Source: Melioribacter roseus (GTDB taxonomy: Bacteria; Bacteroidota; Ignavibacteria; Ignavibacteriales; Melioribacteraceae). From it: a stretch of DNA of 33,664 bases. The stretch spans positions 1-33,664 of the forward strand of contig DYLN01000022.1 of the NCBI GenBank assembly GCA_020722085.1, written 5' to 3'. The notes beneath the pieces were generated by a model. The model was not told where the DNA came from and searched no databases. It saw only the letters and a list, made by a program, of their open reading frames with translations. Of the stretch, positions 1 through 8,593 are shown in pieces. A program made the translations under genes and the position numbers. How positions within the stretch are numbered: position 1 is the first letter of the stretch; each line of letters starts with the position of its first letter.

Positions 1-6
1 TATTGA

Positions 7-60
7 TTATTGAGAATTTATTCGTAGTTTACCTTTAATATCTCCTTTTACGTCTTCCAT
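7..60 (-). other. 17-codon ORF after sufE, probably not a gene
   Basis: Two bases after the sufE stop, an ATG at 60 opens a frame of only 17 codons ending at a TAA at 7-9. A GGAG sequence lies inside it. It could be a translated leader or the remains of a gene, or simply intergenic sequence. Nothing in it is recognisable and the window ends here. Confidence 0.12.
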
Positions 61-62
61 AA

Positions 63-503
63 TCATCCATCTTCCAACCTATATTCTTTAACCTGTCTTT
101 TCATCATTTGTAAAATTCCGATTAAACCCAGGTTCTTACCCATAGATAAACTTTGTCCGAAAATTTTAAATATAACATCGTTGTCAATTGCGAAAATACT
201 TTCTGCAGATTCACCATTTAAGCTTTCCGAAAAAATTGCACAGAGTGCCTTCGCAGAAACTCCCTGCGGATTTTCAACATAAAAATAAAAATCAAATGTG
301 CCGTCTGAATTTTTTTTAGTCCATACATAAGCACCTGATTCACAGTACTGAACTTTATTTTCAGGATTATAAGGCCCGGCAGCAATCTCAGCCGGCACAG
401 GTTTAAATCTTTCGGCATACTCAATCAGCACATTTATCTTTTCGGCTTGATCCGGCAGAGAATTCAGAAACGAAATTATCTCTTGCAATTTTTTCGGAAT
501 CAT
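63..503 (-). CDS. sufE: SufE-like cysteine desulfurase activator
   Basis: SufE-family protein of 146 aa. The family accepts persulfide sulfur from the cysteine desulfurase SufS on one cysteine and passes it to the SUF scaffold for Fe-S cluster assembly in the cytosol. The acceptor cysteine is probably C54 in KVQYCESGAYVW, which matches the family's V-x-x-C-x-S-x-V-W motif but with two extra residues before VW. The second conserved block, SAKALCAIF around C88, is also present. Length is typical. The start ATG follows a purine-rich AGAAAG. It lies 131 bp downstream of the rhodanese gene on the same strand, so both may serve sulfur transfer. No SUF scaffold genes are visible in the window. Confidence 0.88.
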   Translation of the reverse strand: MIPKKLQEIISFLNSLPDQAEKINVLIEYAERFKPVPAEIAAGPYNPENKVQYCESGAYVWTKKNSDGTFDFYFYVENPQGVSAKALCAIFSESLNGESAESIFAIDNDVIFKIFGQSLSMGKNLGLIGILQMMKRQVKEYRLEDG

Positions 504-634
504 AATTTTTCTTTCTAACTACCGTAAATTCGCTAATGACAGTGATAAAATTTAAGTTTTTCTCCTGAAGGAACATTCAGTTCCACGACACTCCTTACGG
601 AGGATCCCCACAATTTTATGTTCGGAACTTATCT
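504..634 (-). other. intergenic region with small hairpins, possible REP remnant
   Basis: Between the rhodanese gene and sufE the minus strand can fold into short stems: CTCC-GTAA-GGAG, then GGAAC-TGAAT-GTTCC, followed downstream by a short A-rich stretch. They could slow or end transcription after the rhodanese gene, or be a worn repetitive extragenic palindrome. There is no clear T-run, so a terminator call is weak. Confidence 0.25.
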
Positions 635-1498
635 CTATTTTTGAATCGGGACCCCAACGGAATTTCCCCATTCGGTCCAGCTCCCGTCATAATTCTTAAC
701 ATTTTTGTATCCGAGTAAATAAGTAAGGACGAACCATGTGTGACTGCTCCTTTCCCCGATCCTACAGTACGCAATGATTTCATCTTCAGGTCTAAGATGA
801 TTATCAACTTCGTAGATTTTTTTCAACTCGCCTGCAGTTTTAAAAGTACCGTCATCGGCATTAATTGCTTTTGCCCATGGGACATTAACAGCTCCGGGGA
901 TATGTCCGCCGCGTAATGCACCTTCGTTAGGATAATCCGGCATGTGAAGTCTTTGCCCGGAAAATTCCTCTGGACTTCTAACATCAACGAGCGGCATTCC
1001 TTGACGGACATGGTTCAAGACTTCATCTCTAAAAGCTCTTATATCATGATCATTTCTTTGGGGTGCTGTATAACTTGTTGAAGGATAGCTCGGAACATCT
1101 TTCACCAATGGCCTTCCTTCCTTTTCCCATTTTAATCTGCCGCCGTCCATAATTACTGCTTTGGTATGATTGAAAAGCTGAAAAATCCAGAAAGCATAAC
1201 AAGCCCACCAATTATTTTTATCGCCGTAAAAAACTACAGTAGTATCATTAGAGATTCCGTTTTTAGACATCAATTTTTCGAATCCTTTTTTATCGAGGTA
1301 ATCTCTAATAATCTGGTCGTTCAAATCGGTTGTCCAGTCAATTTGGACTGCGCCGGGTATATGTCCCGACGAATATAAAAGCGGGTCTTCATTGGATTCC
1401 ACAATTCTAATTTTGGGATCTTTAAGATGCTGAGATACCCAATCAGTAGAAACCAATTTTGCCGCAGAGGCGTAACCTCGTTCATCTATGTTTTTCAT
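635..1498 (-). CDS. sseA: two-domain rhodanese-type sulfurtransferase
   Basis: Sulfurtransferase of 287 aa with two rhodanese domains, an inactive N-terminal copy (about residues 14-135) and a catalytic C-terminal copy (about 155-285). The active-site loop is CRIGERS, with catalytic C245, followed by the conserved SSHTWFVL. A CRxGxR[ST] loop is typical of thiosulfate:cyanide sulfurtransferases, as opposed to the CG[SA]GVTA loop of 3-mercaptopyruvate sulfurtransferases, so thiosulfate is the likelier donor. Length is normal for tandem-domain enzymes. The start follows a good AAGGAAG ribosome binding site. It is divergent from the EamA transporter and upstream of sufE. Confidence 0.9.
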   Translation of the reverse strand: MKNIDERGYASAAKLVSTDWVSQHLKDPKIRIVESNEDPLLYSSGHIPGAVQIDWTTDLNDQIIRDYLDKKGFEKLMSKNGISNDTTVVFYGDKNNWWACYAFWIFQLFNHTKAVIMDGGRLKWEKEGRPLVKDVPSYPSTSYTAPQRNDHDIRAFRDEVLNHVRQGMPLVDVRSPEEFSGQRLHMPDYPNEGALRGGHIPGAVNVPWAKAINADDGTFKTAGELKKIYEVDNHLRPEDEIIAYCRIGERSSHTWFVLTYLLGYKNVKNYDGSWTEWGNSVGVPIQK

Positions 1499-1617
1499 AT
1501 TACTTCCTTTCTTAAAAGTTATTAAATCTATCGGCAGGTTATGAACAAATGAGTTTAATTTATATCTTTGCGGTCAATTTACTCTTGTTAATATAAAAAA
1601 GTTAGAAAGAAAAGCAA

Positions 1618-2532
1618 ATGAACAGAACGGCGCCTATTTTTGTAGCAGCCGCAGCAGCATTATGGGGTGTAGATGGAGTTGTTTTAAGACCTTCATTATA
1701 TAATTTGCCGGTAGTTTTAGTTGTATTTTTAGAAAGCACTATTGTAGCATTAATGCTTTCACCCATTTTCTTTAAAAGACTCCCGCTGTTAAAAAACCTT
1801 ACTAGGAATGACTGGGCAGCTTTTGCAGCGGTGGGACTTTTCGGCGGTGCTATCGGAACGCTGGCTATTACAAAAGCGCTGTTCTATGTCAACTTTGTAA
1901 ATCTTTCTGTAGTAATTCTTATTCAAAAACTGCAGCCGGTTTTCGCATTAATACTTGCTGCCGTAATGCTGAAAGAGCGTCTTCCGGCTGTATTTTTTTT
2001 GTGGGCTGCACTGGCAGTTACTGGTGCTTACTTCATGACTTTCGGAGCAGCACTTCCAAATTTTAATACTGGCGATAAGACAACAGTTGCGGCTGTTTTA
2101 TCACTCACAGCCGCTGTTAGCTTTGGTTCTTCTACAGTATTCAGCAAACGTGCGCTGAGAAATGTCAGCTTTGAACTCGGCACTTACTTACGATTTCTTT
2201 TCGCATCAATTATTATGCTGATATTTGTTCTTGGCTCTATGGAAGCCGGTTCAATTGCAGATGTTTCTGTAAAGCAATGGTTTACTTTCTTTTTGATTGC
2301 ATTTACTACCGGCGGTGCCGCAATATTTTTGTACTATTACGGACTGAAAAAAATTACCGCTTCAGTATCAACAATTTGTGAGTTAGCTTTCCCAATGACT
2401 GCGATTATACTCGATTATTTTTTGCATGGCAGTATGCTGAATTTTGTTCAATGGACAGGTTTAATTGTTCTTATAATAAGCATTATAAAAGTCAGCGGTA
2501 TAAAATTAAATGACGCCAAAACAAAAGATTAA
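1618..2532 (+). CDS. DMT-superfamily (EamA) transporter
   Basis: Inner-membrane protein of 304 aa with two EamA repeats and about ten hydrophobic segments, as in drug/metabolite transporters. The N-terminal A-A-A-L-W-G-x-x-G motif and the late segment with SVSTICELAFPMTAIILDY fit the family. The substrate cannot be told from sequence; relatives export amino acids, metabolites or drugs. The ribosome binding site is a weak GAAAG. The gene converges with the antiporter gene, and their stop codons share the palindrome TTAA at 2529-2532. Confidence 0.85.
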   Translation: MNRTAPIFVAAAAALWGVDGVVLRPSLYNLPVVLVVFLESTIVALMLSPIFFKRLPLLKNLTRNDWAAFAAVGLFGGAIGTLAITKALFYVNFVNLSVVILIQKLQPVFALILAAVMLKERLPAVFFLWAALAVTGAYFMTFGAALPNFNTGDKTTVAAVLSLTAAVSFGSSTVFSKRALRNVSFELGTYLRFLFASIIMLIFVLGSMEAGSIADVSVKQWFTFFLIAFTTGGAAIFLYYYGLKKITASVSTICELAFPMTAIILDYFLHGSMLNFVQWTGLIVLIISIIKVSGIKLNDAKTKD

Positions 2533-4211
2533 GAAAATTGTTTTAGAGTGGTGATAAATTCGGAAGCGTCGGTTAATTCTACAAGTTTCCCTATCCTCTC
2601 AGCATCACCAAGTGTTGTTGAAATTTCAGCTAATAACCTAAGCTGAAGTTCCGGATCGTTTAGTGGTGTAATCAGTAAAACAATAATTTTGGCAGGCAGC
2701 CCGTCAAGTGAATCAAAATCAATTCCGTTTTTATGTACTCCTAAAGCAACTATTGGATTTTGAATATTCATTTTGGCATGCGGAATTGCAAGATGTTTCT
2801 CTAAGCCTGTTGAGATCAGTTCCTCTCTTGCCATAACCTCACTTATCAACTTTTCGCTGTTTAGTTTATATTGATTCGATATAGACAGGCACAACTCTTT
2901 TATCACTTCTTGTTTTGAAGATGCATTGGTGAAAAAAATATTTTCAGGCTTTAGCAGTCCTATAAAATTTAACAGTTGTTTGCTTCTTTTCAGGAAAAAG
3001 TTCATTAATTGTGCACTGGTAATTGAAGTAAATAAAGCCATAATAACAAGTGCCACGAAAACTTTAGGCTGTATTAAATTGTTCTGGAGTGCAATAGTTC
3101 CCAAAATAATTTCCATAGCACCGTGAGCATTCAGCCCTAAACCTATTATAATTGAATTCTCTCTCCCAATGCCACCTAGTTTTGCACCTAATAAGCTTCC
3201 TAACATCTTACCTGTAACCGACATCAATAAGAAAGCAGCAACCAGCAAAAAATTAAAGTTCTCTATGAAGTTAACCCTGAGACCTATTGAAACAAAAAAA
3301 ATAGGGGCAAAAATATTAGTAACAAACTGCTGAACAATTTCGCGTGTATCCTCTTTGAGATGAACGGAATCGCCAATAGCAATACCAATTATAAATGCCC
3401 CGAAAATTGCATGAACTCCTATGAATTCAGTGAATGCCGCACAGAATAAGCCAAGTACAAAAATGAAATTCAGTATTCCGCCGGGATAAGAAGCATGTTT
3501 TTCTAATTTTGGAATAACATAATTAATTATTTTTCTTCCAATCAACAAAATCACGCCTACAAAAACAGCAAGTGTTATCAGAAGCCAGTGCAGTTCCAGA
3601 CTATGAGTGCTGTATCCCAGCATTCCAATTATAATTGAAAAGACTATCCAGCCAATTAAATCGTTAAACATTGCCGATGTAATTATAAGCATGCCGATCT
3701 CGGTTTTAAAAATGTTGAGGTCCATTAAAGCTTTTGCTGCAACGGGAAGGGCAGTTATTGAAAGTGCAGTACCAACAAACAAAGAGAAAGGCAGTCGCAT
3801 TGCATAGTCTTTGATTCCCATTTCCAGAGGGAAAAAGTATGCAACAATAAATCCTATACTGAAAGGAAAAACAACACCGAGGATACTTACTAAAGAAGCT
3901 CTCTTCCCCTGAGTTAATGCCAGACTTAAATCTATTTCGAGACCAAGCACAAGCAATAAAAGTACAAGGCTCAGCTCAGTTATTCCATTAAAAGCAAAGT
4001 TTATTGTCGGTGAGTAGTTAAAAAGTAAATCGTATAAATCTTTGAAGATAGAGCCAAATATGGTGGGGCCCAAAATAATTCCAGCAAGTATTTCACCGAT
4101 AATAATCGGCTGCTTAAATTTTCTTAAAAGTTCGCCAACTCCTCTTCCGACAAATAAGATGATTCCTATACTTAGCAGAAAGTATACTATTTCAATAGAG
4201 TTTAAAACCAT
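2529..4211 (-). CDS. CPA2-type cation/proton antiporter with C-terminal PTS EIIA-like domain
   Basis: Membrane protein of 560 aa. Residues about 5-400 form a Na+/H+ exchanger (CPA2, KefB/NapA-like) domain with about 12 hydrophobic segments, including an N-terminal IGEILAGIILGPTIFG block. Residues about 415-558 match a fructose/mannitol-type PTS EIIA (PtsN-like) domain. H478, in AIPHAKM, sits where the phosphorylated histidine lies in that family. The fusion suggests that monovalent cation exchange is controlled by PTS-type phosphorylation or protein contacts. The start ATG follows AGGGA and lies 9 bp after the universal stress protein stop, so the two are probably one transcript. No EI or HPr is present here. 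Confidence 0.87.
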   Translation of the reverse strand: MVLNSIEIVYFLLSIGIILFVGRGVGELLRKFKQPIIIGEILAGIILGPTIFGSIFKDLYDLLFNYSPTINFAFNGITELSLVLLLLVLGLEIDLSLALTQGKRASLVSILGVVFPFSIGFIVAYFFPLEMGIKDYAMRLPFSLFVGTALSITALPVAAKALMDLNIFKTEIGMLIITSAMFNDLIGWIVFSIIIGMLGYSTHSLELHWLLITLAVFVGVILLIGRKIINYVIPKLEKHASYPGGILNFIFVLGLFCAAFTEFIGVHAIFGAFIIGIAIGDSVHLKEDTREIVQQFVTNIFAPIFFVSIGLRVNFIENFNFLLVAAFLLMSVTGKMLGSLLGAKLGGIGRENSIIIGLGLNAHGAMEIILGTIALQNNLIQPKVFVALVIMALFTSITSAQLMNFFLKRSKQLLNFIGLLKPENIFFTNASSKQEVIKELCLSISNQYKLNSEKLISEVMAREELISTGLEKHLAIPHAKMNIQNPIVALGVHKNGIDFDSLDGLPAKIIVLLITPLNDPELQLRLLAEISTTLGDAERIGKLVELTDASEFITTLKQFS

Positions 4212-4220
4212 ACATCCCTG

Positions 4221-5066
4221 TTAATTGTGGTCTTCTCTAATAATTAGTAATGCGCAAGGAAGCTGCTTAAACACAAACTCGATATCATGCTGAAAAATTC
4301 TATCGAAGAGTTTTAATTTTTTTTGAGGTGAAGGGACTACAAGCAAATCACCACCGCATTCTCTTACATAATTACTTGATACCCAGCCCTGTTTGCCGTA
4401 CAAACAAACTGTCTTTAATTCCACACCTGAGAGGTTAAGCTCTTTTGCAAAAACATCAAGTTTTAATTCTTCTTCTCTTTGCCAGTAAGCCCTTTTTCTT
4501 TCAGTTTCCTGCATTGAACCGGTGTCCGAAATTGTTATTGCCAGACCCGGTATTTCAAACTCTTTTATTAAAACAAATTCATCTGCCTTTTCAAGTTTTG
4601 CAAATTCATACGCCTTTCTGATTGCATATTCGCCTAATGAATTATATTGAACTGATGCACAGAATTTTTTGAATGGTTTCTCTCCTGTTGAAGTATGAGT
4701 TAGTATCAGAATAGAACAGGGCGATTCTCTCATAATATTTCGTGCGACCGACCCAATATAATATTTCAAAATGCTCTCTTTTTCGAGTGCACCGGCAATC
4801 AGCAAATCAACATTTCGTGCTTTGCAGGCATTAATAATAACTTTAGAAGGATCGCCCTCCTGCCAGATTAACTCATAAGAATTTTTTTCTATATCCGTTT
4901 GGCGAAGAAGATCCTGCATAAGTTTTTCTGTTTCAATGCTCTTCCCGCCGGCATGTATCAAAAGCAGCTCCGATCCAAATAAATTTTGCAGCCGTTTTGC
5001 TGTTTTAAGCAGAGAAACAGCGTTGGGTGAAAATGTAACAGCTAATCCAAGTTTTTGAAAGACCAT
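4221..5066 (-). CDS. tandem universal stress protein
   Basis: Cytosolic protein of 281 aa with two Usp domains (about 1-140 and 150-280). The first keeps the nucleotide-binding pattern: GALEKES..., then GSVARNIMRESPCSILIL, as in ATP-binding UspA-like proteins. The second ends in a similar strand (LPCALLIIRE) but has lost the glycine-rich loop, so it is probably not ATP-binding. It lies just upstream of the antiporter-EIIA gene. Usp genes beside CPA antiporters are common, and the pairing suggests a role in ion or pH stress. The ribosome binding site is poor. Confidence 0.85.
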   Translation of the reverse strand: MVFQKLGLAVTFSPNAVSLLKTAKRLQNLFGSELLLIHAGGKSIETEKLMQDLLRQTDIEKNSYELIWQEGDPSKVIINACKARNVDLLIAGALEKESILKYYIGSVARNIMRESPCSILILTHTSTGEKPFKKFCASVQYNSLGEYAIRKAYEFAKLEKADEFVLIKEFEIPGLAITISDTGSMQETERKRAYWQREEELKLDVFAKELNLSGVELKTVCLYGKQGWVSSNYVRECGGDLLVVPSPQKKLKLFDRIFQHDIEFVFKQLPCALLIIREDHN

Positions 5067-5122
5067 TTTTTAAATGCAGGTTATTTTTATTTTACAATTT
5101 ACAAAAAGGGTTCTTGTAAAAA

Positions 5123-5256
5123 AAAGATGAGGGTGACCAAAAAGTAAGAATCAACAAAATAATTCGAGAAAATTCTCCATAAAATACACGGGACAAGCTG
5201 CACAATTCGCGGTTATTGTTCTATTAAAAAGTTACTTTTTGGTCAGTCTCATCTTT
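5123..5256. repeat. MITE-like element A (134 bp) with 25-bp terminal inverted repeats
   Basis: The ends 5123-5147 and 5232-5256 are inverted repeats matching at 23 of 25 positions; the core is TTACTTTTTGGTCA. A second copy of the same family, in opposite orientation, lies at 24851-24947. Both copies also share an internal AATTCGCGG segment. There is no coding capacity. Read on the minus strand after msrB, the arms form a long stem followed by eight Ts at 5118-5125, so this copy may also end msrB transcription. It behaves like a miniature mobile element, but no target-site duplication is clear. Confidence 0.6.
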
Positions 5257-5288
5257 AATTCATTGAAGTGCAGCATAGAAAGAAATTG

Positions 5289-5912
5289 TTATTTACCTTC
5301 TTTAACGCTGTCTGCCCTTTCAAAACCCAAAGCGACTGAGTTAATACAATATCTCAATCCGGTAGGATCAGGACCATCATCAAAAACATGTCCTAAATGC
5401 GAGCCGCACTTTGCGCACAAAACTTCTGTACGTACCATTCCGTAACTTGTATCTCTTTGATAAACTACCGCACTGTCACTAATTGGCTTAAAATAACTAG
5501 GCCAGCCGCAGCCGGAGTCAAATTTTGTGTCAGACTTAAACAATTCATTGCCGCAGGCTGCACAAACGTAAGTTCCGTTTTCGTTTAGTTTATAGTACTT
5601 GCCTGTAAACGGTCGTTCAGTTCCTTTTTCACGCAAAACATGAAATTGTTCGGGAGTTAATTCTTTCTTCCATTCCTCTTCAGATTTTACAACTTTAAAT
5701 TTCATTTTAACTCCTTTCTTTTGAATTGTCTTGTTGGAATCAACTTGCTCCGCCGTATTTTGGCGAGCCTGCTCCGCCGTACTTTGGCGAGCTTGCTCCA
5801 CCGGATTTTGGCGAGCTTGCTCCACCGGATCTAAGTGAGCACTTTGTAGGTAAAAAGAAACGGATATCAGTAATATTAGACCTGCTGCAATTAATATCAA
5901 TTTTGTTTTCAT
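5289..5912 (-). CDS. msrB: peptide-methionine (R)-S-oxide reductase MsrB with N-terminal signal anchor
   Basis: MsrB reduces methionine-R-sulfoxide in proteins. The catalytic domain is the last 138 aa. Counting from its internal Met, it has zinc cysteines 48/51 (CAAC) and 97/100 (CAKC), [14 protein letters not shown] and catalytic C120 in RYCINSVAL. Before it lies a hydrophobic segment ([14 protein letters not shown]) and a linker of 8-residue EQARQNPV-like repeats, all in one open frame, so the long form (207 aa) should be membrane-anchored or exported. I prefer the start at 5912 over 5969, which adds 19 unlikely residues and lacks a ribosome binding site. A strong AAAGGAG precedes an internal ATG at 5705, which would give a cytosolic 138-aa enzyme. 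Confidence 0.88.
   Translation of the reverse strand: MKTKLILIAAGLILLISVSFYLQSAHLDPVEQARQNPVEQARQSTAEQARQNTAEQVDSNKTIQKKGVKMKFKVVKSEEEWKKELTPEQFHVLREKGTERPFTGKYYKLNENGTYVCAACGNELFKSDTKFDSGCGWPSYFKPISDSAVVYQRDTSYGMVRTEVLCAKCGSHLGHVFDDGPDPTGLRYCINSVALGFERADSVKEGK
5703..5717 (-). promoter_or_regulatory. strong internal ribosome binding site and ATG in msrB
   Basis: On the minus strand the sequence reads AAAGGAG, five bases, then ATG at 5705-5703, followed by [12 protein letters not shown], which is the usual start of the MsrB catalytic domain. It is a better initiation site than the upstream ATG at 5912. It suggests a second, cytosolic product, or that this is the only functional start. Confidence 0.55.
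5744..5839 (-). repeat. four tandem 24-bp repeats within msrB
   Basis: Units at 5744-5767, 5768-5791, 5792-5815 and 5816-5839. The first three are near identical (CTTGCTCC...TTTTGGCGAG type) and the fourth is degenerate. As 24 is a multiple of three, each unit encodes eight residues ([16 protein letters not shown] and similar) and copy-number change would keep the frame. The repeats form the linker between the membrane anchor and the catalytic domain. Confidence 0.85.
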
Positions 5913-5981
5913 TTTCAGCCTGCTGTTTTTTGTTGGGCGTAACTGAATAAATAAAATAGAAAAATGCAATGAAGAAATTCA

Positions 5982-6021
5982 ATCCGCGAATTTTCGCGGA
6001 TAATTCGCGGATATTAGCGGA
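5982..6021. repeat. palindromic ATCCGCGAA-type repeat cluster
   Basis: A near-perfect palindrome (stem ATCCGCGAA and TTCGCGGAT, 5982-6001) is followed by AATTCGCGGAT and ATTAGCGGAT. It fills the gap between the SPOR gene stop and the msrB start region. The AATTCGCGG word also occurs inside the two MITE-like elements, so this may be a related fragment. It could fold in RNA, but lacks a T-run for a standard terminator. Confidence 0.5.
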
Positions 6022-6999
6022 TCAATTTTTGTTCATAGTTTTCATGTAAGCTTCGGTTTCACGAAGAGAATAAAAATAGCCTATCCGAACTCTGTACCAT
6101 TTCCCGAGATGCGGAATTTCTGCTTCTTGAATAAAAGCATTGTGCCCTTCTCTTTTTAATTTTGCAGCCTCACGTTCAGCTACAGTTAAATTTTTCCATG
6201 AAGAGACCTGAAAACAATATAATTTGCCGTCAGTAAAAATTGTGCCTTTCGGATTTGTTTCTTTCTCGGTATCGTAAATTTCATTACCTGGTGAAAGCTC
6301 GACAGCTGCTACCGGTGGCGTGCTTTTATTTATTGTTTCATCGGAAACATTACTCTTGGAAGTATCCATCATTTCTATTTCATTAAATTTAGCTTCATTG
6401 TCTTTTACAGCATTTCCCATCGATTTTTGTCCTTCGGTAATTGTTTGTTCGGCAACAGTTTTGACTGCAGAAAGTGAATCCTGTTTTGATACAAAAAAAG
6501 TGGAATCGGATGACAGATACTTTTCGACAATAGTATTTAGTGAGTCAAGATTTGAAATTGAAATTTTGGGTAATGTGGTTTTCATAACTTCGAGACATTT
6601 ATTGTAAATTACGGTCATCAAAGGATTCTTTTTAATTGGCACAGAAAAATTTGTTGACGAAATTGCATACGCTGGCAAATTCGATTCGCCAACAATTTTT
6701 GATCTGTTATCGTAATAAAGATTACCGATGACTGTATATTTTTGTGCTTCGGTGTTGAATAGGACTTGTGTTTTTATCGTACTGACATTCTCATTAACGG
6801 AAGACAGTTTTTGCGGTGCAGCATAACTAATTAAACATAAAACTGAAATTTGATTATCAATTGACTTTAGATTCGATGTATCAATAAAAACTGATTGATT
6901 AGATAATTTTAATACATTCAGCCATTTCTGGGCTTTCAAGATACTAACTGAAATAAAAACAAATATGAAGAATATCGGCAAACAATACTTGATTTTCAT
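6022..6999 (-). CDS. secreted SPOR-domain protein
   Basis: Protein of 325 aa with an N-terminal signal peptide (KYCLPIFFIFVFISVSILKA). After it comes a domain starting KWLNVLKLSNQSVFIDTSNL, which resembles the surface-adhesin E fold by eye (weak), a low-complexity acidic middle, and a C-terminal SPOR domain (about residues 255-322: FCFQ/YCFQVSSWKN ... KWYRVRIGYF). SPOR domains bind denuded glycan strands of peptidoglycan, often at division sites, so the protein is probably periplasmic. The ribosome binding site is weak. It is divergent from cydA. Confidence 0.75.
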   Translation of the reverse strand: MKIKYCLPIFFIFVFISVSILKAQKWLNVLKLSNQSVFIDTSNLKSIDNQISVLCLISYAAPQKLSSVNENVSTIKTQVLFNTEAQKYTVIGNLYYDNRSKIVGESNLPAYAISSTNFSVPIKKNPLMTVIYNKCLEVMKTTLPKISISNLDSLNTIVEKYLSSDSTFFVSKQDSLSAVKTVAEQTITEGQKSMGNAVKDNEAKFNEIEMMDTSKSNVSDETINKSTPPVAAVELSPGNEIYDTEKETNPKGTIFTDGKLYCFQVSSWKNLTVAEREAAKLKREGHNAFIQEAEIPHLGKWYRVRIGYFYSLRETEAYMKTMNKN

Positions 7000-7193
7000 T
7001 TGCTGCTTCGACTATGATTATTTTGAAATAAAATTTAATAAAAATATTATAAACAATTGAGTAAACAAAATTTGGTATGATTTTTTTAGTTACAAAAATT
7101 ATCAACAATAATGTAAAATATTGCTTTAATTATAATTTATGAATAATTACTTTTATATTGCTAAATAAAACGTTCATTTGAAGGACTGACCAA

Positions 7194-8576
7194 ATGACAA
7201 CAGAAATCTTAGCCCGCATTCAATTCGCTTTTACAGTTGGATTTCATTATATATACCCGCCGCTCAGCATTGGTCTCGGTGTAATTTTAGTGATGATGGA
7301 AGGAATGTATTTAAAAACAAAAAATCCCCTTTACGAAAAAATGACGAAATTCTGGGTTAAAATATTTGCTCTCACCTTTGCTTTGGGAGTAGCGACAGGC
7401 ATCGTCATGGAATTTGAATTTGGCACTAACTGGGCAACATATTCAAGATATGTCGGAGATGTTTTTGGAAGTGCGCTTGCCGCAGAAGGAATTTTTGCAT
7501 TTTTTCTTGAATCGGGCTTTTTAGCTATTCTCGTTTTTGGCTGGAATAAAGTAAGTCCAAGAACTCATTTTATTTCGACGATTATGGTATCACTTGGCTC
7601 AATGCTAAGTGCTGTTTGGATTGTGGTAGCAAACTCGTGGCAGCAGACGCCGGCAGGATTTCATATTGTAGGGCAAGGTTTGGAAGCAAGGGCTGAAATT
7701 ACTGATTTCTGGGCTATGGTATTTAACCCTTCTTCAGTAGATAGACTTCTTCATGTTTTGTCCGGCTCTTGGCTTGCAGGAAGTTTTTTAGTAATCAGCG
7801 TAAGTGCTTATTATATAATTAGAAAACGTCATTTAGATTTTGCTGAATATTCATTAAAAATTGCACTGCTTTTAGCCGGTTTTGCATCTTTATTCCAGCT
7901 ATTCACAGGACACCAAAGTGCTGTCGGAATAAGTAAAACACAGCCTGCAAAGTTAGCCGCCTTTGAAGCCCACTTTGATTCGCTTGCTCCCGCTCCAATT
8001 TATCTATTTGGATGGGTAAATGAGGAGCAGCAGCAAGTAAAATTCGGAGTGGCAATACCGGGAATGCTGAGTTACTTAATCTACGGGAACACGCAAAAGC
8101 CTGTTACAGGTTTAAATGCATTTTCACCGGAAACCCGACCGCCGGTAAATATAGTTTTTCAAACATACCATTTTATGGTTGCTATCGGTGTATTACTTAT
8201 TATTATAAGCTGGCTTGGAATATTCTTATGGTGGCGCGGAAAACTTTTCCGTCATAAATGGCTTTTATATGTGTTCATTTTCTCTGTCCTCGGCCCACAA
8301 ATAGCTAATCAACTCGGATGGATGTCCGCTGAAATTGGAAGACAACCGTGGATTGTTTACGGATTATTGAAAACTTCCGAGGCATTGTCTAAAGCAGTAA
8401 CAACAGGACAAATTTGGTTCTCACTTATTTTGTTTACTATAATTTATATACTGCTGTTTGTATTGTTTATTTATCTGCTCAACGAAAAAATACAGCATGG
8501 GCCTGAAGAAGCAGATGAAATTCAATCAGAATACGAACATCAGAAATTAGTTCTAGAAAAGAATAAAACTTTTTAG
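7194..8576 (+). CDS. cydA: cytochrome bd quinol oxidase subunit I
   Basis: CydA carries haems b558, b595 and d and oxidises quinol while reducing O2 to water without proton pumping. At 460 aa it is of the short Q-loop type; E. coli CydA is 522. H18, in [17 protein letters not shown], matches the b595 ligand. [13 protein letters not shown] holds the b558 histidine, and [12 protein letters not shown] holds the b558 methionine and the conserved GRQPW. About nine membrane segments are seen. The ribosome binding site is GAAGGA. It is followed after 17 bp by cydB. High O2 affinity points to microaerobic respiration or O2 defence. Confidence 0.97.
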   Translation: MTTEILARIQFAFTVGFHYIYPPLSIGLGVILVMMEGMYLKTKNPLYEKMTKFWVKIFALTFALGVATGIVMEFEFGTNWATYSRYVGDVFGSALAAEGIFAFFLESGFLAILVFGWNKVSPRTHFISTIMVSLGSMLSAVWIVVANSWQQTPAGFHIVGQGLEARAEITDFWAMVFNPSSVDRLLHVLSGSWLAGSFLVISVSAYYIIRKRHLDFAEYSLKIALLLAGFASLFQLFTGHQSAVGISKTQPAKLAAFEAHFDSLAPAPIYLFGWVNEEQQQVKFGVAIPGMLSYLIYGNTQKPVTGLNAFSPETRPPVNIVFQTYHFMVAIGVLLIIISWLGIFLWWRGKLFRHKWLLYVFIFSVLGPQIANQLGWMSAEIGRQPWIVYGLLKTSEALSKAVTTGQIWFSLILFTIIYILLFVLFIYLLNEKIQHGPEEADEIQSEYEHQKLVLEKNKTF

Positions 8577-8593
8577 AACCGAGCGAGGTAAAA

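Noticed and set aside
5744-5839. CRISPR-like array
   Set aside because: The 24-bp units are contiguous without spacers and lie in a coding frame.
5289-5969. msrB start at 5969
   Set aside because: It adds 19 residues before the natural signal anchor and has no ribosome binding site.
5726-5982. Glycine/serine/proline repeat ORFs on both strands over the 24-bp repeat
   Set aside because: They are other-frame readings of the tandem repeat. The msrB frame alone links the hydrophobic anchor to the catalytic domain.
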